A stretch of 64,000 nucleotides of DNA from Microvirga arabica (GTDB taxonomy: Bacteria > Pseudomonadota > Alphaproteobacteria > Rhizobiales > Beijerinckiaceae). The DNA is taken from assembly GCF_016811235.1 (NCBI RefSeq), contig NZ_JAFBID010000019.1, positions 1 to 64,000 on the forward strand. Reading direction: 5' to 3'. The notes beneath the pieces were generated by a model. That model had not been told where the DNA came from, did not search any database, and saw nothing but the letters and a program-made list of their open reading frames with translations. The translations under genes and the position numbers were made by a program. Every line of letters begins with the position of its first letter. Position 1 is the stretch's first letter. Below, in pieces: positions 8,040-16,295 of this stretch.

Positions 8040-9062
8040 TCATCCGATCTGATCGAACAACGCGATCACCTGCTCACCCGTTGCACGGCGAAGGGCAAGG
8101 ATCCCGCTGTCCTTGTGTCGGCTTGGATGGACCCGGTTGGTGAGGAGCGACCAGGCAAGCCCGCGCTCGAAGTCGATCCACAATCCGGTGCCGGTGAAGC
8201 CCGTGTGGCCGATGGTGTCCGGCGAGCAGGCATCGCCGCCGTGCCAGCCAGGATAGAAGGCCTCCCAGCCCACGGTCCGCTTCTCGGATTCCCGTGTGCG
8301 GATCGCTTTGATGGAGTCGGGCGACAGCCCCGAGCCGTCAAGGAGCGAACGGGCGAAGTCGAGCACGCCGTCGATGGTGCCGAACAGGCCCGCATGGCCT
8401 GAGGCGCCGCCGAGCGCGAAGGCGTTCTCGTCATGCACCTCGCCGCGGATGACGCGCCCGCGCCAAGTGTCCTTCTCGGTTGCGGCGCAGTGTTTCGGAT
8501 CGGGCCGGAACGAGAAGCGTTCAGGAAGCGGCTGTTCGATCAGCGCCTGCCCGGTAATGCGCTCGATGGCGATGCCGAGCAGGATGTAATTGATATCAGA
8601 ATAGACAGGCGGTCCTGGCTGCCAGACGCGCTGCAGGACGAAGGCGCGCAGCGTGTTCGGATCCTGCCCATAGGTGTAGAGCGGCTCCACGGCCGGCAGA
8701 TGCGTCTGGTGCGCCAAGCACTGGCGGAAGGTGAGGCGCCGCTCCGCCGCGTTCATATCGTACTGGCGAAGATCCGGAATGACGTTGACCAACGGATCGT
8801 CGAGGGCGACCCGGCCTTCCTCGACCAATTGCAGAACGCGCGTGGTCGTGAAGATCACTTTGGTGAGTGAGGCGAGATCGAACCATGTTGCACGGGAAAC
8901 ATTTTCGCGAACTGGCTCGATCTGCGCATAGCCTGCCCATCGCACAGCGCGCGCGCCATTTGCGGTCACGAGCCCAAGAACCGCGCCGGGAATGTTGCCG
9001 TTCTCAATCGAGTTGGCGGCGGGTGCGAAGACTTTGTCGATCAGATCAGTCAGAGGCATCAA
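8040..9062 (-). CDS. beta-lactamase-fold serine hydrolase, probable AmiE-like muropeptide amidase
   Basis: A 340-residue class C beta-lactamase/penicillin-binding family (PF00144) hydrolase. The nucleophile motif is S65-L-T-K68 (FDLASLTKVIF), the second motif is Y-S-D-I-N near residue 154, and the third is HTGFTGTG replacing KTG. No clear signal peptide is seen, so it is probably cytoplasmic. In Bacillus subtilis the same family member AmiE, encoded with murQ and nagZ, removes the peptide from MurNAc during muropeptide recycling. Its place here, 4 bases after anmK and next to murQ, suggests the same task. A beta-lactam resistance role is less likely without export signal. Substrate is inferred from context only. 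Confidence 0.78.
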   Translation of the reverse strand: MMPLTDLIDKVFAPAANSIENGNIPGAVLGLVTANGARAVRWAGYAQIEPVRENVSRATWFDLASLTKVIFTTTRVLQLVEEGRVALDDPLVNVIPDLRQYDMNAAERRLTFRQCLAHQTHLPAVEPLYTYGQDPNTLRAFVLQRVWQPGPPVYSDINYILLGIAIERITGQALIEQPLPERFSFRPDPKHCAATEKDTWRGRVIRGEVHDENAFALGGASGHAGLFGTIDGVLDFARSLLDGSGLSPDSIKAIRTRESEKRTVGWEAFYPGWHGGDACSPDTIGHTGFTGTGLWIDFERGLAWSLLTNRVHPSRHKDSGILALRRATGEQVIALFDQIG

Positions 9063-9066
9063 TGTC

Positions 9067-10164
9067 TCACGCCGCCCGGTGCAGTTCGCCGCCAGGCATT
9101 GGGTGCGGCACGCCGGTCGTGGTCGGCAGGCTTAAGGGCAGACCGAGGGTCGACCGCACGGCAAGATAGCCGAAGGCCTGCGCTTCAAGGAAATCGCCGT
9201 CCCAGCCTACGGATTCAACCGGATCGACGGCGACGCCGAGTTCCTCATGCAGGCGCTTCATGAAATGGGCGTTGCGCCGTCCACCGCCGGTGACCAGCCA
9301 GCGCTGCGGCGCGCGCGGTACATGGCGCAAAGCCGCGACAACGGATTGAATCGTGAATTCCGCCAGGGTCGCCGCGCCGTCTTCATCCGAGAGCGCTTCC
9401 ACGCCTTTGGCGCGAGCGTGAAAATCCTGGCGGTCGAGAGATTTCGGCGCTGGGCGATCAAAGAACGGGTTCTGCATGAACGCGGCAACGAGTGCCTCGT
9501 CCACCGTGCCGGAGGCAGCGAGCTGCCCGTTCTCGTCGAAGCTTAAGCCGCGGCGGCGCAGCACGAAATCATCGAGCAGGGCGCTGGCCGGTCCGGTATC
9601 GAAGGCGATCACCACATCACCGTCGATATAGGTGACGTTTCCGACGCCGCCGAGATTGAGGATCATGATCGGCTGCTGGAGGTTGCTGGCGAGCGCGCGG
9701 TGGTAGAGGGGAACGAACGGAGCACCTTCCCCGCCTGACGCGACATCCGCATGGCGGAAGCGATAAACCGTATCGATGCCGAGCGCCTCGGCGACCTTGT
9801 CGCCAAGACCAAGCTGACGCGTGAAGCGGATCTCCGGCCGGTGATAGACTGTCTGGCCATGGAAGCCGATGAGCTTGACCTCTGCGGCCGCAATCCCGGT
9901 CTCCGCCATGAAGCGCCGGATGGCCGCGATATGCGCCTCGGTCACGGCCTGCTCGAGATCCTCCAGTGGCTCGCTCTGGGCCCGTGCCGGCTCGGCAATT
10001 AAAGCCTGAAGGGTTTTCCTCAAATCATTCGGATAGGAGAAGGTCCGGCCCGGCCCCGGCTTCACGACCGTATCGCCATCCGTCTCGACCATGGAGACGT
10101 CAATCCCATCCATCGATGTGCCGCTGATTACCCCGATGGCTTTGACGATGGAACGATCCGACAT
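9067..10164 (-). CDS. anmK: anhydro-N-acetylmuramic acid kinase
   Basis: AnmK opens the 1,6-anhydro ring of anhMurNAc and phosphorylates it, giving MurNAc-6-phosphate for MurQ. The 365-residue protein has the nucleotide-binding motif GVISGTSMDGIDVS near the N terminus, the substrate region GFHGQTVYHRPE, and NLGGVGNVTYIDGD. The start at 10164 is preferred over 10203 because GGAG lies seven bases upstream and the family normally begins just before the GTSMDG motif. It is divergent from the ABC importer gene at 10304, with a putative operator between them, and probably forms a two-gene unit with the downstream hydrolase. Confidence 0.95.
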   Translation of the reverse strand: MSDRSIVKAIGVISGTSMDGIDVSMVETDGDTVVKPGPGRTFSYPNDLRKTLQALIAEPARAQSEPLEDLEQAVTEAHIAAIRRFMAETGIAAAEVKLIGFHGQTVYHRPEIRFTRQLGLGDKVAEALGIDTVYRFRHADVASGGEGAPFVPLYHRALASNLQQPIMILNLGGVGNVTYIDGDVVIAFDTGPASALLDDFVLRRRGLSFDENGQLAASGTVDEALVAAFMQNPFFDRPAPKSLDRQDFHARAKGVEALSDEDGAATLAEFTIQSVVAALRHVPRAPQRWLVTGGGRRNAHFMKRLHEELGVAVDPVESVGWDGDFLEAQAFGYLAVRSTLGLPLSLPTTTGVPHPMPGGELHRAA

Positions 10165-10221
10165 CTGTTTCTCCGGCCTTACTGTCTGTCGCGACCATAG
10201 CACAGCCGAGAAGACGGTCCA

Positions 10222-10240
10222 GAGTGGTATGATATTGGAC
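10222..10240. promoter_or_regulatory. putative GntR operator B, between anmK and the peptide-type importer
   Basis: Reads GAGTGGTATGATATTGGAC on the plus strand, matching operator A and C in the TGGT-like direct repeats with the central ATA. It is 57 bases from the anmK start and 63 bases from the start of the solute-binding protein gene, so one site could control both divergent operons. Confidence 0.6.
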
Positions 10241-10303
10241 CATGACAGGTTCGCGGCGATGGCCTATAAAATGGTCTGCGGCTTCCAAGGGAGGAATAGA
10301 CGT

Positions 10304-11803
10304 ATGGTCAGGTCAGCACTGCGCGGCGCAATCGGCGCAGGTTTCATGGTGGCGGCAATGGCTTCCGCCTCGGCTCAGATTCTGGAAATCGGTGCGGACA
10401 ATGGGCCGACCGGCCTCGACCCGCATCTCATCACCGCGTTCCCGAGCTTCATGGTGGTGAACGGCAATATCTATGAGGGCCTCACGGCCATCGACAAGGA
10501 CCTGAAGACCGTTCCAGGCCTCGCCGAGTCATGGACGGTCGCGCCGGACGGCAAGACCTATACCTTCAAGCTGCGCTCGGGCGTGAAATTCCACGACGGC
10601 TCCGACATGAACGCGGAGGACGTGGTAGCCTCCATCAAGCGCGTGCAGAGCAAGGACATCGCCTCTCCTCTGGCGAGCCGCTTGGCGGCGGTGGAGAGCG
10701 CCAATGCGGTCGATCCCCAGACCGTGGAGCTGAAGCTCAAGGAGCCGTCCGCGGCGCTGCTCTCGTCGCTTGCCACCATCGCCATTGTGCCGAGTGCCAT
10801 GGAAGCCAACAAGGATGCCCTGCAGAAGGCACCGGTCGGCACAGGGCCGTTCAAATTCCAGGAGTGGCAGCCCAACGGCTTCATCCTTCTGACCAAGAAC
10901 GATGCCTATTGGGAGAAGGGCCTGCCGAAGCTCGCCGGGCTCAAGTTCAACATCGTGCCTGAATCGGCCACCCGTCAGGTGGGCTTAAGCAACGGTCAGT
11001 ATGCGCTGCTGCCCAACATCGATGCGGCGACGGCCCTGCAGCTCAAGGGCAAGCCGAACGTGAAGCTCGCCGAAACTATGGATCTCGCCTACACGCTCAT
11101 CGGCATGAATGTGTCGAAGCCGCCCTTCGACAATGCCAAGGTGCGTGAGGCGGTGAACTACGCCATCAATCGCCAGGAGATCGTGGATGCGGCCCTCTTC
11201 GGCGCCGGCGTTCCGGGCGGTCCGCTGTCACCGGCCCTGAGATCCTGGGCGCTCGATGTGAACCAGTTCGCCTGCTACAAGCCCGATCTGGCCAAGGCCC
11301 AGGCGCTCCTGAAGGAGGCGGGCGTCACGACGCCTGTCGCCGTCACCCTGAAGGTTCTGCCGCGTCAGGACGTGAAGGACATCGCCCAGGTGGTGCAGGA
11401 GCAGCTGAACAAGGCGGGCTTCAAGGTTGAACTGGTCAACCAGGAGCAGGGCCAGTTCATCCAGGATTGGCGCAACAGCAACTTCGACATGTTCGCCTCG
11501 ATCAATGCCGGCCAGCCGGATCCGGACGAGTATTTCTACCGCACCTTCCGCACGGGCGGATCGACCAATGTGTTCAAGTATTCGGACGCGGAGATCGACA
11601 GCCTGCTCGACCAGGCACGCAGCCAGCAGGATCAGGCAGCGCGCAAGACGGCGTACGACAAGGTGCAGCAGAAGCTCGCCTGCTCCGGCCCTGCGGCGCA
11701 TCTCACCTACGGTACCCTGTTCTCGGCCATGAACAGCAAGCTGCAAGGCTATGACGTGATGCCGAACCGCTCGCTCATGCTGCTGCGCAACGCCTCCTAT
11801 TAA
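10304..11803 (+). CDS. periplasmic solute-binding protein, peptide/opine (DppA/OppA) type
   Basis: A 499-residue SBP_bac_5 family protein. A signal peptide is clear (GAGFMVAAMASASAQ, cleavage near residue 24). The body shows family landmarks: NGNIYEGLTAIDKDLK, PGLAESWTVAPDGKTYTFKLR, GTGPFKFQEWQPN, REAVNYAINRQEIVDA. Start 10304 has AAGGGAGG ten bases upstream. Two permease genes follow, but no ATPase genes. Divergence from anmK and the shared operator-like site suggest the ligand is a cell-wall fragment such as an anhydro-muropeptide rather than an ordinary peptide; this is inference. A hairpin after the stop may keep this mRNA segment more abundant than the permease part. Confidence 0.85.
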   Translation: MVRSALRGAIGAGFMVAAMASASAQILEIGADNGPTGLDPHLITAFPSFMVVNGNIYEGLTAIDKDLKTVPGLAESWTVAPDGKTYTFKLRSGVKFHDGSDMNAEDVVASIKRVQSKDIASPLASRLAAVESANAVDPQTVELKLKEPSAALLSSLATIAIVPSAMEANKDALQKAPVGTGPFKFQEWQPNGFILLTKNDAYWEKGLPKLAGLKFNIVPESATRQVGLSNGQYALLPNIDAATALQLKGKPNVKLAETMDLAYTLIGMNVSKPPFDNAKVREAVNYAINRQEIVDAALFGAGVPGGPLSPALRSWALDVNQFACYKPDLAKAQALLKEAGVTTPVAVTLKVLPRQDVKDIAQVVQEQLNKAGFKVELVNQEQGQFIQDWRNSNFDMFASINAGQPDPDEYFYRTFRTGGSTNVFKYSDAEIDSLLDQARSQQDQAARKTAYDKVQQKLACSGPAAHLTYGTLFSAMNSKLQGYDVMPNRSLMLLRNASY

Positions 11804-11817
11804 GAGCCGACGATTGT

Positions 11818-11843
11818 CCCGGCGCCACAGATGCGGCGCCGGG
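11818..11843 (+). terminator. attenuator-like hairpin between binding-protein and permease genes
   Basis: CCCGGCGCC (11818-11826) pairs with GGCGCCGGG (11835-11843), loop of eight bases, then GCGTATTTTG. Position between a solute-binding protein gene and its permease genes is the usual place for a partial terminator or mRNA-stabilising stem. Confidence 0.65.
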
Positions 11844-11866
11844 GCGTATTTTGAGAGCCTCTCTGT

Positions 11867-12814
11867 ATGAACCGAGTTCTGCTCGCCCGCCTTATCGATC
11901 TCGTCATCGTCCTGTTCGGCGTGTCGATCATCGTGTTTCTGATGATCCGCCTGATCCCGGGCGACGCGGTGGCGATCATGCTGGGGGCGAACACCGAGAT
12001 CACGCCCGAGCGCATGGCGGAGCTCAACCGCCGCGTCGGTCTCGACCGCCCCATCGTCGAGCAGTACCTGCTCTGGGCGGGCGCTGCGCTGCGTGGCGAC
12101 TTCGGCACATCGTTATGGACGGGCCGGCCCGTTGCCGGTGAGATTCTCCTGCACTTGTGGCCGACGCTGGAGCTCACCTTCCTGGCGCTCCTCATCGGCG
12201 CCGTGCTGGCGGTGCCCGTCGGCTGCCTGATGGCCCAGACCCGCGGCGGTGCAGCCGACGTGGCGATGCGGGTGACGGCCATCGCCGGCCTGACGATCCC
12301 CTCCTTCTGGCTCGGGATCGTGCTGATCCTGCTTCTCGCCGCCTGGGCGCCGGGCTTCGCGTCGCTCGGCTATGTGCCCTTCTCCGAAGATCCCATCGGC
12401 AACCTCCAGCGAATGACGCTGCCGGCCATCGCCCTGGCACTGCCGATCCTCGCCAATCTTTCGCGTCTCGTGCGCTCGGCCATGCTCGATGCGCTGGGGC
12501 AGGACTATGTCCGCACCGCACGCGCCAAGGGCTTGGCCGAGCGCAAGGTCGTCTACAAGCATGCCCTGCGCAACGCGCTGATCCCGTTTCTCACCAGCGT
12601 CGGCATCATGACCGGCTATCTGCTCGGCGGCGCCATCGTGGTCGAGCAGGTCTTCGCCATTCCGGGGCTCGGCCGACTCATTCTCGGAGCCATTGCCGAG
12701 CGCAACTACCCGCTGATCCAGGCCACCATCCTGGTGGTCACGGCAGGCTTTGTGCTCGTGAACTTTCTTGTCGACCTTCTCTACATCGTGGTCGACCCCC
12801 GCGTGAGGGCCTGA
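11867..12814 (+). CDS. ABC transporter permease, DppB type
   Basis: A 315-residue inner-membrane permease of the dipeptide/oligopeptide type. The N terminus has the typical first membrane helix (LARLIDLVIVLFGVSIIVFL) and MIRLIPGDAVAIMLG; the ATPase-docking EAA loop is seen as DYVRTARAKGLAERKVVYKHALRNALIP. About six membrane segments are predicted. It follows the binding-protein gene and is 4 bases before the DppC-type partner. The expected ATPases are not encoded in the window. Confidence 0.9.
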   Translation: MNRVLLARLIDLVIVLFGVSIIVFLMIRLIPGDAVAIMLGANTEITPERMAELNRRVGLDRPIVEQYLLWAGAALRGDFGTSLWTGRPVAGEILLHLWPTLELTFLALLIGAVLAVPVGCLMAQTRGGAADVAMRVTAIAGLTIPSFWLGIVLILLLAAWAPGFASLGYVPFSEDPIGNLQRMTLPAIALALPILANLSRLVRSAMLDALGQDYVRTARAKGLAERKVVYKHALRNALIPFLTSVGIMTGYLLGGAIVVEQVFAIPGLGRLILGAIAERNYPLIQATILVVTAGFVLVNFLVDLLYIVVDPRVRA

Positions 12815-12818
12815 AGCC

Positions 12819-13643
12819 GTGCAGCGCCTAGCCCGAAACAAGCTTCTCGCCTTCGCAGTCGTCCTGGTGGCGATCCAGATCATCCTCGCCCTCGGCGCAC
12901 CTTTATTCGCGCCCTACGATCCTATGGCGCAGAGCGTGGTGCGGCGTCTGCGCGCGCCGACCGAACTGAACTGGTTTGGCACCGACCAGCTGGGTCGCGA
13001 TGTGCTGACCCGCATTCTCTACGGCTACCGCACCTCGCTTATCGCCTGCCTGCTCGCCGTTGGGATCGCACTTCTTATTGGAGGCACCCTCGGGCTCGTG
13101 GCCGCCTACTACCGTGGATGGCTCGACCGCATCATCATGCGCATCATGGACGTGCTCTTCGCCTTCCCGGTCATGCTGCTCGCCATCGGCATCATCGCGG
13201 TGCTCGGGCCGCATACCTATAGCGCCGCCGCCGCCATCGCGGTGGTCTATACGCCGATCTTCGCCCGGCTTTTGCGCGGCCCGGCTTTGGTGCTATGCGA
13301 GAGCGAATACGTGGCCGGCGCGCGCGCCATCGGCGCGTCCGACGCCCGCATCATCTTCCTGCACATCCTGCCGAACCTCGCCTCCGTGATTTTGGTCCAG
13401 ACAAGCCTGCTGCTCTCCGCAGCTATCCTGGTGGAAGCTTCGCTCTCGTTCCTCGGCCTCGGGACACAGCCGCCGACGCCGTCCCTCGGCTTGATGCTGT
13501 CGGAAGGGCGCAACTTCCTCATGCTCTCCCCCTGGAGCGCGATCTTCGCAGGCTTCGCCATCCTGTTCCTGTCCTTCGGCTTCAATCTCCTAGGCGATGC
13601 CCTGCGTGACACCCTTGATCCGCGACTGAGAGGACAACCGTGA
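12819..13643 (+). CDS. ABC transporter permease, DppC type
   Basis: A 274-residue partner permease. The N-terminal DppC domain shows PYDPMAQSVVRRLRAPTELNWFGTDQLGRDVLTR in pieces, with FGTDQLGRDVLTRILYGYRT as the hallmark. The EAA loop reads EYVAGARAIGASDARI. It ends in ALRDTLDPRLRG as usual. Start is GTG at 12819, four bases after the dppB-type stop. Its stop overlaps the start of the GNAT gene (GTGA), so translation of the two is probably coupled. Confidence 0.9.
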   Translation: MQRLARNKLLAFAVVLVAIQIILALGAPLFAPYDPMAQSVVRRLRAPTELNWFGTDQLGRDVLTRILYGYRTSLIACLLAVGIALLIGGTLGLVAAYYRGWLDRIIMRIMDVLFAFPVMLLAIGIIAVLGPHTYSAAAAIAVVYTPIFARLLRGPALVLCESEYVAGARAIGASDARIIFLHILPNLASVILVQTSLLLSAAILVEASLSFLGLGTQPPTPSLGLMLSEGRNFLMLSPWSAIFAGFAILFLSFGFNLLGDALRDTLDPRLRGQP

Positions 13644-14077
13644 TCGTACGGTCTGCCGGAGCCGACGACGTTCAGGCTCTCGCGGCCGTGGCCGAGCGGT
13701 CCTACCGTGCTGCCTTTGCAGAAATCCTGGAAGCGGAGGTGCTCCAGGGCCGGAATGAAACGTTCTTTGCTGAGAGGTTTTCCTCCTCCTGGCAACACAT
13801 GCTGGTGGCCGTCTCGGACGGTAGGTCTGTCGGCTTTCTGCTCATGACGGACGGACATATCGACATGCTGTTCATGGATCCCGTTGCCAGCGGCAGGGGA
13901 GGTGGCGCGCTTCTCCTGAAGGAGGCGGAACGGCGAGGAGGGCGAAGCCTCGAATGCTTCCGAGATAACCATGCGGCCCGTCGCTTCTATAAGCGCCACG
14001 GTTGGCATGTGGAGCGGGAATACGACCGGGAGTTCGCCGGAAAAAGCCGCAGCTTTGTCTTCTACGTGAAGGGCTGA
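13640..14077 (+). CDS. GNAT family N-acetyltransferase
   Basis: A 145-residue acetyl-CoA dependent acetyltransferase. The central beta strand and CoA loop are visible as IDMLFMDPVASGRGGGALLLKEAE, followed by LECFRDNHAARRFYKRHGW, the usual C-terminal part. Start GTG at 13640 overlaps the permease stop by four bases, with GAGAGGA upstream. As last gene of the putative muropeptide importer operon it may acetylate an imported amino sugar or peptide amine; no substrate can be read from the sequence. Confidence 0.85.
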   Translation: MIVRSAGADDVQALAAVAERSYRAAFAEILEAEVLQGRNETFFAERFSSSWQHMLVAVSDGRSVGFLLMTDGHIDMLFMDPVASGRGGGALLLKEAERRGGRSLECFRDNHAARRFYKRHGWHVEREYDREFAGKSRSFVFYVKG

Positions 14078-14081
14078 CGCC

Positions 14082-15149
14082 TCAGAGCGTCACCACTCGG
14101 CCCGTCCGCACCGCCTCGTCGGCCGCGAGCACGATGCGGAGCGACCGGACAGCATCGTTCATATGATCCGTCAGGTCGAGATCCTCCTGGATCGCCCGCA
14201 GAAGATAACGCTGCTCGCGTTCGCAAAGAGCATCGTGATCCGGCTCGTCCGTGGTGCTGATCCGCTCGTCAGTCTTCGCGAAGCTTCCATCGTCCTTGAG
14301 CGCTGCATGGTGAAGCAGGATCTGGTTGGTCTTCGTGTGGGCATTAATGTCGTCGGAGCGGATGTCGCCCACCGTCTCGGCCATGACGATGCTGACGCTG
14401 CCCTTCGGCCCGATCACGTCCTTCACGAAATAGGCCGTCTCGCTCATCATCGGGCCCCAGCCGGCCTCGTACCAGCCGACCGAGCCGTCATCGAAGGTCA
14501 CGTGGAGGTGGCCGTAATTGTACATGCCGGCCGGCATGTCCTCCGTCAGGCGCGTGCCGACGCCGTGAACATGCATGGGCTTTGCCCTGGTGATCTGGCA
14601 CATGACGTCCACATAATGCACGCCGCAATCGACGATGGGTGACAGAGATTGCAGCAGCCGCTTGTGGGCCTCCCAGGCGGCGCCGCTCGATTGCTGATTG
14701 AGGTTCATGCGGAAGACGTGCGGGGTGCCGAGCGTCCGGGCAATCTCGATGAACTTGATCCAGGACGGGTGATGGCGAAGGATGTAGCCGATGACGAGCT
14801 TGCGCCCGGTGCGCATGGCCGTATCGACGACCCGTTGCGCATCCTCAACGGTATCAGCGAGGGGCTTTTCCACGAAAACATGGGCGCCTGCCTCCATGGC
14901 CCGGATGGCGTAGGGCGCATGGGTGACCGACCAGGTGTTGATCGACACCACGTCCGGCTTTGTCGCCGTCAGCGCTTCCTCGAAATCGCTGAACCGTGGA
15001 GCCCCGCGCAGAGCCTCGGGAAGTTCCATAGAATCGATGTTGCGCGTGCAGAGCCCGGCGATCTCGTAGCCGTCGATGCGCGCATAGGCGAGGGCATGGG
15101 ACAGACCCATATTGCCGAGACCGACGACCAGAACCCGCTGCGCGCTCAT
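14082..15149 (-). CDS. Gfo/Idh/MocA family oxidoreductase
   Basis: A 355-residue NAD(P)-dependent sugar dehydrogenase. The Rossmann motif is VVGLGNMGLSHALAYARIDG at the N terminus; the catalytic-Lys motif is VFVEKPLADT (E-K-P), followed by VIGYILRHHPSW and DCGVHYVDVM with the likely catalytic His. It is the last gene of the minus-strand run nagK-gntR-SIS-nagA, 12 bases after nagA. It is therefore probably an amino-sugar or sugar-acid dehydrogenase; lactate-containing or anhydro sugars are possible substrates in this setting, but that is speculation. Confidence 0.85.
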   Translation of the reverse strand: MSAQRVLVVGLGNMGLSHALAYARIDGYEIAGLCTRNIDSMELPEALRGAPRFSDFEEALTATKPDVVSINTWSVTHAPYAIRAMEAGAHVFVEKPLADTVEDAQRVVDTAMRTGRKLVIGYILRHHPSWIKFIEIARTLGTPHVFRMNLNQQSSGAAWEAHKRLLQSLSPIVDCGVHYVDVMCQITRAKPMHVHGVGTRLTEDMPAGMYNYGHLHVTFDDGSVGWYEAGWGPMMSETAYFVKDVIGPKGSVSIVMAETVGDIRSDDINAHTKTNQILLHHAALKDDGSFAKTDERISTTDEPDHDALCEREQRYLLRAIQEDLDLTDHMNDAVRSLRIVLAADEAVRTGRVVTL

Positions 15150-15161
15150 CGAAGATTTCCC

Positions 15162-16295
15162 TTATTCGCTTTGCCCCTCGATCCAAGTCTGCCGCACCTG
15201 CAGGTTTTCGTCGAGAAGAACGAGGTCGGCCCGATAGCCTGGCGCAATGCGGCCGAGTTCGTGATCGAGCCGCAAGAAGCTCGCCGGCACGAGGGATGCC
15301 ATCCGGAGCACGTCCGGCAGGGCAAGCCCTAAGCGCTCGACGCTGTTGCGCACGGCGCTCGCCATGTCGAGGTCGGAGCCTGCGAGCGTTCCGTCCTCCG
15401 TGGTGAGCCGGCCGTCCTTGCGGTAGATCGTGCGGCCATGGAGCTCGAAGCTCGTCAAATCCGTGCCGGTCACCGACATGGCGTCGGTCACGAGCATCAT
15501 CCGCTCCGTGCCCTTGGCGGCAATTGCAACGCGCAAGGCGGCGTCGCTCACATGATGGCCGTCGACAATGAGGCCGCACCAGGTGTCATGGCTGTCGAGC
15601 GCCGCGCCCACGGGGCCTGGATCGCGGCCGGCCAGCGGCGGCATGGCGTTGAAGAGATGCGTGAAACCGCGCAGGCCGTGGCGGGTGGCTTCCATGACGG
15701 TGGCGTAGTCGCTCGCAGTATGCCCGGCGCAGATCAGCACGCCGGCCGAGGCGAGCCGCGCGATGGACTGCATGCTGTTGCGCTCGGGCGCCAGCGTCAC
15801 CAGGGTGCGGCCCTCCTTCAGCGAGGACAGGATCGCAATGTCCTCTTCCTCCATCGGGCGCATGAAGGCAGGATTATGCACGCCCTTGCGCTCGGGGCTG
15901 ATGAAGGGGCCCTCGACATGGATGCCGAGAACGCCGGGAATGCGAGCTGCCAGAGCTTGCCGCATGGCCTCGACCGCTTCCGCCATCGTTTCACGCGTGT
16001 CGGTAATGAAGGTCGGCAGGAGGCCGGTGGTACCGTAGGCCCGGTGAGCCTGCGCAATTTTCTCGATGCCCTCGACAGAGCGCACATCATTGTAGAGAAC
16101 GCCGCCGCCGCCATTGACCTGAACGTCGATGAAGCCGGGAGCAAGCAAGCCGCTCACTGCGCGGCGTTCGATTCCGGCACTGAGATCGCGCTCATGCGGC
16201 ACGCCGACGATGCGGCCGTTCTCGATCGCGACCGCGCGGCCGTCGAGCATGTGCGACCCGTCGAAAATGCGGGCGCCGGTCAGAGCAAGGGCCAT
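15162..16295 (-). CDS. nagA: N-acetylglucosamine-6-phosphate deacetylase
   Basis: NagA removes the acetyl group from GlcNAc-6-phosphate to give glucosamine-6-phosphate. The 377-residue amidohydrolase shows PGFIDVQVNGGGGV, the metal site HVEGPFISPERKGVHN, the metal-binding His in CAGHTASDY and HLFNAM, and the catalytic Asp in LVTDAMSVTGT. The length is normal. Its ATG overlaps the TGA of the SIS gene by one base, so the two are coupled. Substrate comes from the BadF-type kinases and MurQ; product goes to the SIS protein. Confidence 0.95.
   Translation of the reverse strand: MALALTGARIFDGSHMLDGRAVAIENGRIVGVPHERDLSAGIERRAVSGLLAPGFIDVQVNGGGGVLYNDVRSVEGIEKIAQAHRAYGTTGLLPTFITDTRETMAEAVEAMRQALAARIPGVLGIHVEGPFISPERKGVHNPAFMRPMEEEDIAILSSLKEGRTLVTLAPERNSMQSIARLASAGVLICAGHTASDYATVMEATRHGLRGFTHLFNAMPPLAGRDPGPVGAALDSHDTWCGLIVDGHHVSDAALRVAIAAKGTERMMLVTDAMSVTGTDLTSFELHGRTIYRKDGRLTTEDGTLAGSDLDMASAVRNSVERLGLALPDVLRMASLVPASFLRLDHELGRIAPGYRADLVLLDENLQVRQTWIEGQSE

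Noticed and set aside
8040-9062. Calling this gene an AmpC beta-lactamase resistance gene
   Set aside because: No signal peptide, and the anmK/murQ context favours muropeptide hydrolysis.
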